A stretch of 64,000 nucleotides of DNA, taken from the NCBI RefSeq assembly GCF_963677035.1, contig NZ_OY781472.1:2666001-2730000 (forward strand), in the 5' to 3' direction. The stretch comes from an uncultured Hyphomonas sp. (GTDB lineage: Bacteria; Pseudomonadota; Alphaproteobacteria; Caulobacterales; Hyphomonadaceae). The translations under genes were made by a program, and so were the position numbers. Below are positions 35,535-44,570 of this stretch, in pieces. The first letter of the stretch is position 1. The number at the start of each line of letters is the position of its first letter. The notes under the pieces are model-generated. The model worked only from the letters and a program-made list of their open reading frames with translations. It was not told where the DNA came from and made no database searches.

Positions 35535-36106
35535 CGTCTGAAAGCGATGTGAGGCAGGAATTCGGAACCGGAAACAGATGAAAAGCTGGTCGCCAAGCAG
35601 GATCAGGAGAGTGCCAGGGCAGCATGGGCCCTGTGGACGGGGGAAGGATTTGCGTGATGCGGGCCGGGCCTGCCGCCTCGCGGTCGGATTTTGCGGTGTC
35701 AGATTGGGGTTCGTCTCGTTTCCCTAAAGGAAGACAGTGGCTCGCGCGCAGGCCTTGGACAACTATTTCGTCACCCGTCAGCATGCCCAGGACAGCGGGA
35801 ACGCCCCGCCCACACCTGGATTTTTTAGGTGTCTTCAAGGCAAGCAGATGGCCCGCAGCGGCGGTTACTCACCGCAAGGGACGGGGGCGTTTGCAATGGA
35901 GAATCCTGTTCCGGAAGGGGCGTTGGACGCTAGCAAGGAACGGGCCGCCATGTCAGCAGGCCCGCGCCAGGATACACTGACGCAAGGGCAATCCGCGAGG
36001 GCAGCGGCGAGATTGCCCGCAGCTTGCACTTGCCAAGCCATGTGGTGCGATTATCAAGCAACTCGTACAAAATATATGACACTCTTTTGGCAAGGAGCCC
36101 GGGCGA
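35535..36106. other. Long leader before pccB, no convincing gene
   Basis: The 572 nt hold overlapping short open frames, none with a recognisable product or good ribosome site. A small hairpin ACACCT-AGGTGT (35812-35817, 35827-35832) has a six-T loop. A possible untranslated leader for pccB or a small RNA cannot be excluded; no known riboswitch core was recognised. Confidence 0.4.
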
Positions 36107-37639
36107 ATGCAGGATGTGATCGAAGCACTGGAGCAGAAACGCGAACAGGCCCGCCTCGGCGGCGGTGAGCGGCGGATCGAATCCCAGCACGCCAAAGGCA
36201 AGCTGACGGCCCGCGAACGGATCTCCGTCCTGCTCGATGAAGGCAGCTTCGAAGAGTATGACATGTTCGTCGAGCACCAGTGCTCCGATTTCGGCATGGA
36301 AAGCCAGCGTATCCCCGGCGACGGCGTCGTGACGGGGCAGGGCACCATCAATGGCCGCCTTGTTTACGTCTTCTCGAAAGACTTCACCGTCTTCGGCGGC
36401 TCGCTGTCCAAGGCGCATGCCGCCAAGATCGTGAAGGTCCAGCAGGCCGCCGCGCGCGTCGGCGCCCCGGTGGTCGGCATTTTCGATGCCGGCGGCGCGC
36501 GTATCCAGGAAGGCGTGGACAGCCTCGCTGGCTATGCCGATATCTTCATGGAGAATGTGCTCTCCTCCGGCGTGATCCCGCAGATCTCCGTCATCATGGG
36601 CCCGTGCGCGGGCGGCGACGTCTATTCCCCGGCCATGACGGACTTCATCTTCATGGTGAAGGACACCTCCTACATGTACGTCACCGGCCCGGACGTGGTG
36701 AAAACCGTGACGAACGAGGAAGTGACCCACGAATCCCTCGGCGGGGCCTCCGTGCACGCGGCCAAGTCCGGCGTGGTGGATGGCGCGTTCGAGAACGACA
36801 TCGAAGCATTGGTGCAGATGCGCCGCCTGATCGACTATCTGCCAGGTTCCAACCGTGAAGACCCGCCGGTGCGCGACGTGTTCGACGATGTTGAGCGTGT
36901 GGACGAGAGCCTCGACACGCTGATCCCGCCGAACCCGAACTCGCCCTACGACATGCGCGAGCTGATTGAGAAAGTGGCCGACGAGGGCGACTTCTTCGAG
37001 ATCAGCCCGAAATTCGGCGCCAACGTGCTCTGCGGCTTCGGACGGATCGAAGGCTCAACCGTAGGCTTCGTCGCCAACCAGCCGATGACGCTGGCCGGCG
37101 TTCTGGACATCGACGCTTCGCGCAAGGCGGCGCGCTTCGTGCGCTTCTGCGACTGTTTCAACATCCCGATCGTCACCTTCGTGGACGTGCCGGGCTTCAT
37201 GCCGGGCACCAAGCAGGAATATGGCGGCCTCATCAAGCACGGCGCGAAGCTCCTCTTCGCCTATGCCGAGGCTACGGTTCCGAAGGTCACCGTCATTACA
37301 CGGAAAGCCTATGGCGGCGCCTATGACGTGATGAGCTCCAAGCATTTGCGCGGCGACGTGAACTATGCCTGGCCGACGGCCGAGATCGCCGTGATGGGCG
37401 CCAAGGGCGCAGTCGAAATCATCTTCCGGAAAGACATCGGCGACGCCGAAAAGATCGCCGAGCACACGAAGATGTACGAAGACAACTTCGCCAATCCCTA
37501 TGTCGCCGCCCGCAAGGGCTATATCGACGACATCATCATGCCCCACTCAACCCGCCGCCGCGTCGCCAAATCTCTCCGTACGCTGAAGAACAAGCAGCTG
37601 GAGAACCCGTGGAAGAAGCACGATAATATTCCGCTTTAG
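36107..37639 (+). CDS. pccB: Propionyl-CoA carboxylase beta subunit
   Basis: This 510-residue carboxyltransferase has the family's usual length. Visible segments: [19 protein letters not shown] at the N-terminus, [43 protein letters not shown], and [17 protein letters not shown] with [11 protein letters not shown]. It moves the biotin-bound carboxyl group to propionyl-CoA, giving methylmalonyl-CoA. AAGGAG lies nine bases before ATG. The alpha (biotin carboxylase) subunit is not in the window. Confidence 0.92.
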   Translation: MQDVIEALEQKREQARLGGGERRIESQHAKGKLTARERISVLLDEGSFEEYDMFVEHQCSDFGMESQRIPGDGVVTGQGTINGRLVYVFSKDFTVFGGSLSKAHAAKIVKVQQAAARVGAPVVGIFDAGGARIQEGVDSLAGYADIFMENVLSSGVIPQISVIMGPCAGGDVYSPAMTDFIFMVKDTSYMYVTGPDVVKTVTNEEVTHESLGGASVHAAKSGVVDGAFENDIEALVQMRRLIDYLPGSNREDPPVRDVFDDVERVDESLDTLIPPNPNSPYDMRELIEKVADEGDFFEISPKFGANVLCGFGRIEGSTVGFVANQPMTLAGVLDIDASRKAARFVRFCDCFNIPIVTFVDVPGFMPGTKQEYGGLIKHGAKLLFAYAEATVPKVTVITRKAYGGAYDVMSSKHLRGDVNYAWPTAEIAVMGAKGAVEIIFRKDIGDAEKIAEHTKMYEDNFANPYVAARKGYIDDIIMPHSTRRRVAKSLRTLKNKQLENPWKKHDNIPL

Positions 37640-37666
37640 GGGGCGCGAATTGAGGGGCAATCGAAT

Positions 37667-37957
37667 CTAAACTCGGTTTGCTCCCCAGTGCTTTTCGATC
37701 TTGAAGATGAGGTCGGGTGTCACACTCCATGCCAGCGGCCAGGAAAATGTGATTCCGCCAATCAAGCCGATCATGCCCGCCATTCCGCAGATGCTTTTCA
37801 GAGGTTCGTCATGATCAAGCCACGCCATCAGAAACAGGAAGCCGATAAAACTGACTAATGTGAGCCCGAGCGCAGAAAGGAAAAGTACGCACCCAATGGA
37901 ATAATAGAGTATATTGTGTGTGATTCTTCCTAGAGGGTACAAATCGCTTCTGGACAA
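37667..37957 (-). CDS. Small membrane protein, unknown
   Basis: This 96-residue open frame starts with TTG after GGAG. Residues 14-45 and 55-75 are hydrophobic, split by a charged WLDHDEP. It is AT-richer than its neighbours. No family was recognised. It converges on pccB with 27 nt between. Confidence 0.45.
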   Translation of the reverse strand: MSRSDLYPLGRITHNILYYSIGCVLFLSALGLTLVSFIGFLFLMAWLDHDEPLKSICGMAGMIGLIGGITFSWPLAWSVTPDLIFKIEKHWGANRV

Positions 37958-38157
37958 GTTTAGTCACTCCATTCCGACGGCTGCGATGAACTGCTCAAAC
38001 GATTGGCTTCTTCAAGATTCTGGACGTCGGCGAATATACTCTTCGCGTGCGAGCATGAGAACCCACCTTAGTTCGATGATGCCCCCATCGCAATGAAAGC
38101 GGGCGTTAGAAGCACGATAGTATTCCGCTCTGAGGCCAGGTCACGGGAGGTGACGAA

Positions 38158-38628
38158 ATAGCTGTAATACGCCCCGCGCAGCCGGCTGACCGCGATGCCC
38201 TCATCGCCATTCTGCACAACACGTTCGAGCGCACATGGCTGCCGAAGCTGACGGCGGCTGCGGCGGAGGCTTACCGGCAGGGTAATCGGCCTGCGGAATA
38301 TGTTGATGCCAGGGGGCTTGAATTCCACGTCGCGACGCACGGCGGCGTGGTGGCCGGGTTTGTCCATTGGGAGGGGGACTTCGTCCACGCGCTTCATGTC
38401 CATGCAGACCATGCGCGCACGGGCGCCGGCACGCAGCTGATGGATTTTGCCGAGGGCGAGATCGCCCGCGCGGGGCACCCCGCCGCGCGGCTCGAAACCG
38501 ACACGTTCAACACGCGCAGCCAGGCCTTCTACTCAGCGCGCGGATATGTGGAGACAGACCGCTATCCCGATCTGGAATGGAACAGCAATCTCACCACACT
38601 TCTCCTTGAGAAGGGGCTGGTTGAGTAG
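38158..38628 (+). CDS. GNAT N-acetyltransferase lacking a standard start codon
   Basis: The open frame encodes about 156 residues and a full GNAT domain. It begins AVIRPAQPADRDALIAILHNTF (strand and helix 1), with the acyl-CoA-binding motif near HADHARTGAGTQLMDF and a C-terminal NTRSQAFYSARGYVETDRYP. No ATG, GTG or TTG occurs in frame from the upstream stop (38131) to 38347, inside the domain. GGGAGG (38145-38150) ends seven bases before ATA (38158), which seems to occupy the start position. It is either a decayed gene or a rare non-AUG start. Starting at 38347 would delete the first half. Confidence 0.6.
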   Translation: MAVIRPAQPADRDALIAILHNTFERTWLPKLTAAAAEAYRQGNRPAEYVDARGLEFHVATHGGVVAGFVHWEGDFVHALHVHADHARTGAGTQLMDFAEGEIARAGHPAARLETDTFNTRSQAFYSARGYVETDRYPDLEWNSNLTTLLLEKGLVE

Positions 38629-38654
38629 ACATAGAGCCATGCGCGCCAGTCATC

Positions 38655-38716
38655 CTTCGACTTCGCTCAGGATGAGTCCCGTTCTTGAGGCGCGCTCATG
38701 CTGAGCGAAGTCGAAG
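38655..38716. repeat. REP-like palindrome (16-bp perfect arms)
   Basis: CTTCGACTTCGCTCAG (38655-38670) and CTGAGCGAAGTCGAAG (38701-38716) are exact inverse complements. After one G-G mismatch, ATGAG/CTCAT add five more pairs. This intergenic form (TTCGACTTCGCTCAG and its complement) is one I recall as a widespread bacterial intergenic repeat. It may end the GNAT and small-protein transcripts. Confidence 0.75.
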
Positions 38717-38742
38717 CATGTGCGCGGGTCTTCTCAGGCGCC

Positions 38743-38871
38743 TCAGCGCCGCTTCTTCTCCACGCCCAGCATCGAATCTGCCTTCAGCGTCGGGCTTGAG
38801 GCATTGGTCTTGGGCTTGGCGGCCTTGGGTTTGCGGATTTCCTTGTTCGATTTCTTCTGGCCTTTGGCCAT
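38743..38871 (-). CDS. 42-residue basic protein (MAKGQKKSNKE family)
   Basis: This 42-residue, Lys-rich protein begins MAKGQKKSNKEIRKPKA. Similar tiny MAKGQ-type proteins, as I recall, are common in Proteobacteria and have no known function. AAAGGATC precedes the ATG by six bases. Its stop lies 27 nt from the REP-like palindrome. Confidence 0.7.
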   Translation of the reverse strand: MAKGQKKSNKEIRKPKAAKPKTNASSPTLKADSMLGVEKKRR

Positions 38872-39117
38872 GGTCTTGATCCTTTGGTGAGAGAGACGGG
38901 CGGGGAACCGGGCGCCCGGTGTGCGGACGTCAGGTCCGTCTGGCATTTTGTCGGGAAGATCGACGCCGCATGCCTGCGCCGGATTGGGCGCAATGGCGTG
39001 CAACACATATAGGCCCGGCCAGCCGAAGTTGTAAGGGGCGGGCTTGGGCCTTGATGCCGGGGCGCATGCACGCCACATGGCTGGAGACAATGCCTGCGGC
39101 AGGAAAGGGGCCGGCAC

Positions 39118-39930
39118 ATGAAAACCGCGATCATCGGAGATGTGCACGGCGCGCTCGGCCCGCTCCAGGCGCTGGTGGCCGAGCTCAGCCTCGATCCGGG
39201 TGACCGGCTGGTGTTTGCAGGTGATCTGATCGACAAGGGGCCGGACTCTGCTGGCGTGGTCAAATATGTGCGTGAGCTGAGTGAGATGGCCCCCTATGAG
39301 GTGATCCTCGTCGAAGGCAATCACGAAGACCGGCACCGGCGGTATCATATCAATACGGCCGAGCGTCCGAAGGTGGCGCGCCGCATGGCGGCTGAGGCGC
39401 CGGAGCTGCCCGCGCTGGACGCCGAGCTGTCAGCCGATGACCGCGCTTTTCTCGCCACGGCCGTTCCGTTCCTTCGCCTGCCGGAATGGGGTGCACTGGT
39501 CGTGCATGGCGGCATCCCCGGCACGCAGCACAGCTTTCCCCAATCCGTGGAGCAGGCCAGCCTCTGGCATGGCAAACAGGCCAAGGCGTTCCGGAAAATC
39601 CTGCGCACGCGCTACATCTCGGCAGAGACGGGCGAGTTCCTTGCGCTGGGGGCCAATCAGCCGGGCGATCCGTTCTGGGCCGAAGTCTACGATGGGCGGT
39701 TCGGCCATGTTCTCTTCGGCCACCAGCCCTGGGTGGACGGCCCGGCCTGTTTCGCCCACGCCACAGGGCTCGATACGGCGGCGGTTCATGGCGGCCGTCT
39801 GACAGCCCTTGTCTTGCCGCAAACGGGGGCGCCGTCCTTCAAAAGCGTCCCCGGCATCGATTGCGCGCCCCGCAAAACGACCGAATGGCCCGATCACCCG
39901 GGTGGAGCATTGAGGCTCACCCGCCCATGA
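39118..39930 (+). CDS. Calcineurin-like metallophosphoesterase
   Basis: This 270-residue protein has the dimetal motifs GDVHG (residues 7-11), GDLIDKGPDS (near 38) and GNHEDRH (near 67), plus later VVHGGIPG and GHQPW. The layout resembles PPP-type bacterial phosphatases and symmetrical diadenosine tetraphosphatases (ApaH-like). The substrate may be a nucleotide or phosphoprotein; the sequence does not settle it. Confidence 0.83.
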   Translation: MKTAIIGDVHGALGPLQALVAELSLDPGDRLVFAGDLIDKGPDSAGVVKYVRELSEMAPYEVILVEGNHEDRHRRYHINTAERPKVARRMAAEAPELPALDAELSADDRAFLATAVPFLRLPEWGALVVHGGIPGTQHSFPQSVEQASLWHGKQAKAFRKILRTRYISAETGEFLALGANQPGDPFWAEVYDGRFGHVLFGHQPWVDGPACFAHATGLDTAAVHGGRLTALVLPQTGAPSFKSVPGIDCAPRKTTEWPDHPGGALRLTRP

Positions 39931-40177
39931 TCTCTCTCCGGCAATACGCGTCCGCCACCCGGCAGTCACAAATTGCGCGGTCGACAAAGAGGGGGGATTC
40001 CGCAATAGGGTCCCTTTCATGCCGCCTTGTCCGATGTGACAGGCGCGCCCTTGCTGGCTTGCCCGAAAGAATGGGGAATTTTCCCAGGCAGGCCTTCAGC
40101 GGGAAACAATGTGCTTTAGAATGGGAATGATTCGCAGCCGGGCATCGTGCCCATACTTAATCTGCCTTTTGTAACGG

Positions 40178-41119
40178 ATGGTGGCGATGCTGGATTTCAG
40201 GCGCTTTTGGGGAATGGATCAGCGCGTCGTTCCGAGCTGGCCGGCGTCGGTCGATCCGTTCGGGCGGCAGGTGAACCATTTTCAGAACGATCATGCGTCT
40301 CTTGAATTCATGGTGGCCGGGGCGCCGGAGATGCGCCCTCTGGTCATCGTGCAGTCGATGGATTTGTGCTGCTGGCCGACTGAAAGCTTCTGTCAGATGG
40401 CGAATGCGGTCGGTTTCTGTGTCATCTCCATTCGCCGTCCGGGATTCGGTGCCAACTTACCGCTGACGGACCGGGAGTCGCAGACGCTTCTGATCCGGAA
40501 TTTTCTCGAGGCAAGGGACCTTCAGGACGTGATTCTTGTCGGAACCGGCAGTTCGAATCCGATTTGCGAGCGCGTGACGCTGTCCGGGGATTCGCGGATT
40601 GCATTCACCGTCTTCGCCAATTGCGGCTTTAATTACGACCAGACGAACGAGTTCCAGCCGGAGTGGATCCTGAAGGCGCTTGAGCAGGCCCTGACCAGCC
40701 CGGCGGGCGGGCGGTTGTCCCTGATGGCCCTCAAGAGTTCCTGGGGGATATTCGGGCAGACATGGGTTTTCGAGAATTTGTGGCGCAAAAGCATCGGCGA
40801 CATCGCCTTTCTGCGAAACAATGCTGAACTGATGTCTGAGGCCATAACGATGCTGCAGGCACGGCTGGATACGCCGACATTCACATTCGAACTCGGCAAT
40901 GCCCTGAATGAAGATCCGCTTTTGTCTGATGGCTGTTTCAGCGATGTCCCGGCTATCACGGTTACAGGCACCGAGACGACCGGTAGCTGGAAGAACGGCA
41001 TTGAGAGCGAAGCGAAGCGGCTTGGTCTGCCGCCCGTCGCGTATCTGTCTTCAGGTGACATGGCGGTCGTCTACCAATCGGCCAGCGAGTTCTTCGGAAT
41101 TGTGACCGACGCGCTCTGA
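40178..41119 (+). CDS. Alpha/beta-hydrolase-like protein lacking a canonical nucleophile
   Basis: This 313-residue protein has an alpha/beta-fold-like order: PLVIVQSMD, a CVISIRRPGFGANL segment like the usual RG.G.S stretch, and DVILVGTGSS at the expected nucleophile elbow. The central residue there is Gly, not Ser, Cys or Asp, so catalysis is doubtful. A C-terminal VTGTE and LSSGDMAVVYQSASEFF region follows. It lies 110 nt upstream of the membrane pair at 41230-43619 and may belong with it. The function is unknown. Confidence 0.6.
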   Translation: MVAMLDFRRFWGMDQRVVPSWPASVDPFGRQVNHFQNDHASLEFMVAGAPEMRPLVIVQSMDLCCWPTESFCQMANAVGFCVISIRRPGFGANLPLTDRESQTLLIRNFLEARDLQDVILVGTGSSNPICERVTLSGDSRIAFTVFANCGFNYDQTNEFQPEWILKALEQALTSPAGGRLSLMALKSSWGIFGQTWVFENLWRKSIGDIAFLRNNAELMSEAITMLQARLDTPTFTFELGNALNEDPLLSDGCFSDVPAITVTGTETTGSWKNGIESEAKRLGLPPVAYLSSGDMAVVYQSASEFFGIVTDAL

Positions 41120-41229
41120 TCAACATTACGAAATGCACATAACACGGTAGCCTTAGCTAGTTGGTAACCAAGCCTGCGCATTCTGCGGACAGTTAATTTT
41201 CTTGCCCGTATTGTTAATGAGGATGCGTT

Positions 41230-42828
41230 ATGGCGAAGAACACTGTGCGCTGGGGCGCAGATGTCGGTTGTCAGACCAAGGTGAAGCCGCTGGAGCTTCG
41301 CAACGACCTGGCGGAGCATGGCCTGAAAGGGAAGCGTGCGAAGGGTGAGCTGGGGATCAGCCGCCACATGACACGCAAGGACGCCCGGGCGGATGCTCAG
41401 GACGGACTGCCTGTGTCGGAAGCCCTCACGCAGGACCAGTGGAGCGAGCGCGAGCAGATGATTGCCGAGCGTGCCGAGGAAGTGCGGCGCGGTCTGGGAA
41501 CCTGGATGTCTTCGGCCTCTGCAACGGTCCGCAATTATGTGGCCGACTACACGCCCATCGATATTCATCCCGACCAGTTGCGCGAAGCGATCAAGTCGGA
41601 AGAGAACGAATATCGCCACTACGAGACAGATGACACGACGGAAGCCAAGGAATCGCATTCCGCAGCGATCATTGAACTTCAGCAGTTCCGCGCCCGTCAT
41701 GGCGACCGGATCGGTGACCGGACGCCCGACATCAAGAAGAATGTCGAGCAGGCGATCGCGATTCTCGTCTTCATCATGATCCTTGAGGGCGGCTTCAATG
41801 CGCTCCTGTTCAAGGACGCTCAGGCGAACGGCCTGATCGGTGGCATGATGATCGCCTTCGGTGTCAGCGCGGTGAATGTGTGCGTCGGGGTCGTCGCCGG
41901 CTTCTTTGGCCTGCGGTATGCCTTCAACCACGCAAACATTGGCTGGCGGATCTTTGGCGGTGCGGTCGCGACGGTTGGCGTTTTTGCCGGCCTCTTGCTG
42001 AACTTCTTCGTGGCGCACTTCCGCGATGCTGTGGAGACGGGGCTGCACGCTGCAGATACAACCGGCGAACTGGGCGTGTTCTCGCTCTTCTCGATCTCGC
42101 CGACGGAAGTGTTCATCTCGATGTTCCCGAACATCTTCGCGCTCGACAGCTTTGTCGCGCTTGGCCTGTTGTTCATGGGGCTGACCGTTTTCGGCCTGGC
42201 CATCTATGAAGGCTATGACCGCATTTCAGATCGCTATCCCGGCTATGGCCGCGTGTGGCGCAAGGAACGCAAGGCGTATGAGCGCCGTCAGGCCGTGCGG
42301 AATGCCGTGCGGGACGATCTGTCGGATTACTTCACCAGCTGCCGCCAGTGGTTCGAGACGCAACAGTCACGTCATGTTGCGGCCAAGCGTGAAATCGAAA
42401 AGGCGATGAACCTGCTCGATGCCCGCCGTGACTTTGCCATCGCCATTGCCTCGCGCGCGGCCGATCAGGAGCGCAGCCTGAAAGTTGCGTACCGCCAGGC
42501 GCACCGCCGCGCCCGCAACGCCAATCGTGATCGTCTGGGCGACCAGGCACCGTGCCCGGCCTATTTCGACGAAATCGTCACGCCTCAATTGCCGTCTTAC
42601 GAGATGGCCAAGGAGCGGGAACAGGCGCAGGCCGCGATGCAGACGATCGACAGCAACATCACGGCTCTGAACATCTGCCGTGAATGGCTGGAACAACACA
42701 TCCAGCACGTCCAGCAGGGCCTGTCGTCGATCGAGAAAAAAGTTGCTGAAGAAATCGGCAAGGTCCGTGAGGTCAAGCAGGTCAAGGGTTCCACCCATGT
42801 CCCTGTTGATCAGGCCCGCCGCGCCTGA
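41230..42828 (+). CDS. Four-helix membrane protein with coiled-coil C-terminus, unknown
   Basis: This 532-residue protein has a polar N-terminal part (1-170), four hydrophobic segments (about 174-194, 201-227, 241-263, 304-326), and a long charged helical C-terminal part (345-520) likely to form coiled coil. No catalytic motif or known family was recognised. The stop is 14 nt from the next gene, so the two are probably cotranscribed and may work as a complex at the inner membrane. Confidence 0.75.
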   Translation: MAKNTVRWGADVGCQTKVKPLELRNDLAEHGLKGKRAKGELGISRHMTRKDARADAQDGLPVSEALTQDQWSEREQMIAERAEEVRRGLGTWMSSASATVRNYVADYTPIDIHPDQLREAIKSEENEYRHYETDDTTEAKESHSAAIIELQQFRARHGDRIGDRTPDIKKNVEQAIAILVFIMILEGGFNALLFKDAQANGLIGGMMIAFGVSAVNVCVGVVAGFFGLRYAFNHANIGWRIFGGAVATVGVFAGLLLNFFVAHFRDAVETGLHAADTTGELGVFSLFSISPTEVFISMFPNIFALDSFVALGLLFMGLTVFGLAIYEGYDRISDRYPGYGRVWRKERKAYERRQAVRNAVRDDLSDYFTSCRQWFETQQSRHVAAKREIEKAMNLLDARRDFAIAIASRAADQERSLKVAYRQAHRRARNANRDRLGDQAPCPAYFDEIVTPQLPSYEMAKEREQAQAAMQTIDSNITALNICREWLEQHIQHVQQGLSSIEKKVAEEIGKVREVKQVKGSTHVPVDQARRA

Positions 42829-42842
42829 GGAGATAGCTGGTC

Positions 42843-43619
42843 ATGGCAAGACGCAGGAGTACTCGTGGACCCTGGTTCTGGCGTGGCACCATTGGTGCCA
42901 TGCTGGCCGGCGTGTTCGGCCTGTTCGCACTGGTTGCCTTCAGCCAGCCGCCTGCCGTGATGCCGGAGAACAACTGCCGGGTGGACCGCAAGGACCCGGC
43001 GCACACGATCCTCCTGATCGACCAGTCGGATCCGTTCAATCCGAACGACATGGACTGGGTGCGCGAGCTGGTGAACGACGAGGCCCGCGCCCTGCCGAAA
43101 TACGGCAAGCTGAGTGTCATGGTGCCGAATGCGGCTGAGCCGTATAATCCCAAAGTTCTGTACACGTCCTGCTCGCCGGGCAGCGCGGCGGCCGCCAATC
43201 CGATCACGCAGAACCCGAAGATGATCGAACAGACGTGGCAGAACAAATTCTACCAGCCTCTGCTCGGCACGGTGGAAGAAGCGCTGATGGACAAGGAGCA
43301 GCCAAGCTCTCCGCTCAGCGAAGCGATCTATACGATCTCCGACCGGGCAGACTTCCAGCCGCAACAGGCCGGGCGCCGCGTCGTGCTGGTCTCAGACCTG
43401 ATGCAGCATTCCGCCGGCTTCTCCTTCTACAATATGGGCGCCGACTATGACGCCTATCTGGAATCGGACCTGGCCAAGACGACGCCCAAGCTGGAAGGCG
43501 TCGACGTCGTCGCCCGCGTCGTGCCCCGCCAGATCTACGACCTGCCGGTCGCAGACGTAAAAGGCTTCTGGCGCGCCTACTTCCAGGACGCCGGCGCGAC
43601 GTATGGGTCTGTGAACTAG
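42843..43619 (+). CDS. Membrane-anchored vWA-like protein, unknown
   Basis: This 258-residue protein has a signal anchor (residues 11-33) and a soluble, probably periplasmic, domain. Two segments resemble a von Willebrand A fold: HTILLIDQSDPFN (a degenerate DxSxS metal site) and RRVVLVSDLMQHS. Between them are two Cys, one in NNC and one in YTSCSPG. It follows the four-helix membrane protein by 14 nt. The pairing suggests a sensor or adhesion-like assembly, but no function is known. Confidence 0.72.
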   Translation: MARRRSTRGPWFWRGTIGAMLAGVFGLFALVAFSQPPAVMPENNCRVDRKDPAHTILLIDQSDPFNPNDMDWVRELVNDEARALPKYGKLSVMVPNAAEPYNPKVLYTSCSPGSAAAANPITQNPKMIEQTWQNKFYQPLLGTVEEALMDKEQPSSPLSEAIYTISDRADFQPQQAGRRVVLVSDLMQHSAGFSFYNMGADYDAYLESDLAKTTPKLEGVDVVARVVPRQIYDLPVADVKGFWRAYFQDAGATYGSVN

Positions 43620-43649
43620 GCCTCGAATACGCCGGCCGTAAGCCGCTCA

Positions 43650-43690
43650 TGATCCGCCATAGTCCGGTATGATCATCGCAAGTCATGCGG
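43650..43690 (+). repeat. 10-bp-period repeat, locus A
   Basis: Successive ten-base units TGATCCGCCA, TAGTCCGGTA, TGATCATCGC and AAGTCATGCG show a period of ten. The first two closely match units at 58651-58670 and 58681-58690 (locus B). It starts 30 nt after the stop of the vWA-like gene. Confidence 0.6.
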
Positions 43691-43709
43691 GGCGCATGCT
43701 GCGCGCCCC
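43689..43709. other. GC-rich hairpin after the vWA-like gene
   Basis: GGGGCGC (43689-43695) and GCGCCCC (43703-43709) pair around a seven-base loop. No T-run follows, so it is a possible weak terminator or 3' stabiliser. The rest of 43620-43967 holds no supportable gene. Confidence 0.4.
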
Positions 43710-43967
43710 ACAAACATGTTTTAGGATGGCAGCCAGCCGCTGGGTATCGGCTCCGCCTCAACTCACCCTACGCTTGCTAAGGGGGCAGAGTACCTGGCGA
43801 CCACGTTAATTGGCTTGGAGTAGCTGCGGACTTGGGAGTCATTACGATGAGGGCGGCGGCAGAAGCAGCCTCTCCTGTGACATTAGTCGCGGGCTCTTTT
43901 TTTGAGGCATTAGATGCGGTATCTGAAATAGAAGTAGACCAATAATTTATGCTAGGAGAGGCTAGAC

Positions 43968-44153
43968 GTGAAACTGATTAGCAGAAAAACACTGGTTATC
44001 TGTTGGCCTCTCCCATTTATAATTATTTCAGTCTTGCTTATTGCTCTTGGTAACAAGAATACTTCTATACTTGTGTTTTCGTTGATAGGGTTTGCCTTTT
44101 ACTATATAAAACTTATGTTGCAGAAGGACAGATCAAAAGTGAGTAAAAGTTGA
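43968..44153 (+). CDS. Small AT-rich membrane peptide, unknown
   Basis: This 61-residue frame starts with GTG after AGGAGAGG. Residues 10-28 and 31-50 are hydrophobic and the tail is Lys-rich. The codons are clearly AT-richer than the neighbourhood, as is the surrounding 43900-44160 stretch, so it is probably acquired DNA. No family was recognised. Confidence 0.5.
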   Translation: MKLISRKTLVICWPLPFIIISVLLIALGNKNTSILVFSLIGFAFYYIKLMLQKDRSKVSKS

Positions 44154-44245
44154 TGTTGTCTTGAGGGGGTGTTGTCAGGGCAAACGGTATTGAGGCGCAG
44201 GGTATTGTCAGGGGAACCGGGGTTGAGGAAGCGTAGCTTCGGAAA

Positions 44246-44413
44246 ATGACCAAATCACCGTACCGCTACTTCAAGACATCACCCGAAATCATCTAGCTTG
44301 CGGTGATGATGTACGTTCGCTTTCTGCTGTCTTTGCGCAATGTCGAAGATCTGCTCCACGAGCGCGGCATCGGCATTTGCCACGAAACGGTCCGTCACTG
44401 GGGCGATCGGTTC
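44246..44413 (+). pseudogene. IS6-family transposase, N-terminal remnant with stop codon
   Basis: The reading frame from ATG 44246 gives MTKSPYRYFKTSPEII, a TAG stop where IS6 enzymes have Arg, then LAVMMYVRFLLSLRNVEDLL and HERGIGICHETVRHWGDRFG. This matches the N-terminal region of IS6/IS26-type transposases as known from alphaproteobacteria. After about residue 56 the similarity ends; the DDE catalytic part is missing. No terminal inverted repeats were found. Confidence 0.82.
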
Positions 44414-44570
44414 GGAAGTTCCGCCGGTAAAGCCTGCTCGTGCCCTCGGGGGAGAAGCCGGGGACAGGATTGTGCATATCCGCCAGGTGGATCCCCGAAC
44501 TTCCAACAGGTTCCGGCGGAAACCGGTGCCTCTATCCAACCGGTTAACCTGCCATGGCAATCTGCCCGCC

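Noticed and set aside
35737..36168. 143-codon frame before pccB
   Set aside because: No ribosome site or family, runs into the pccB coding region in another frame; low-complexity composition.
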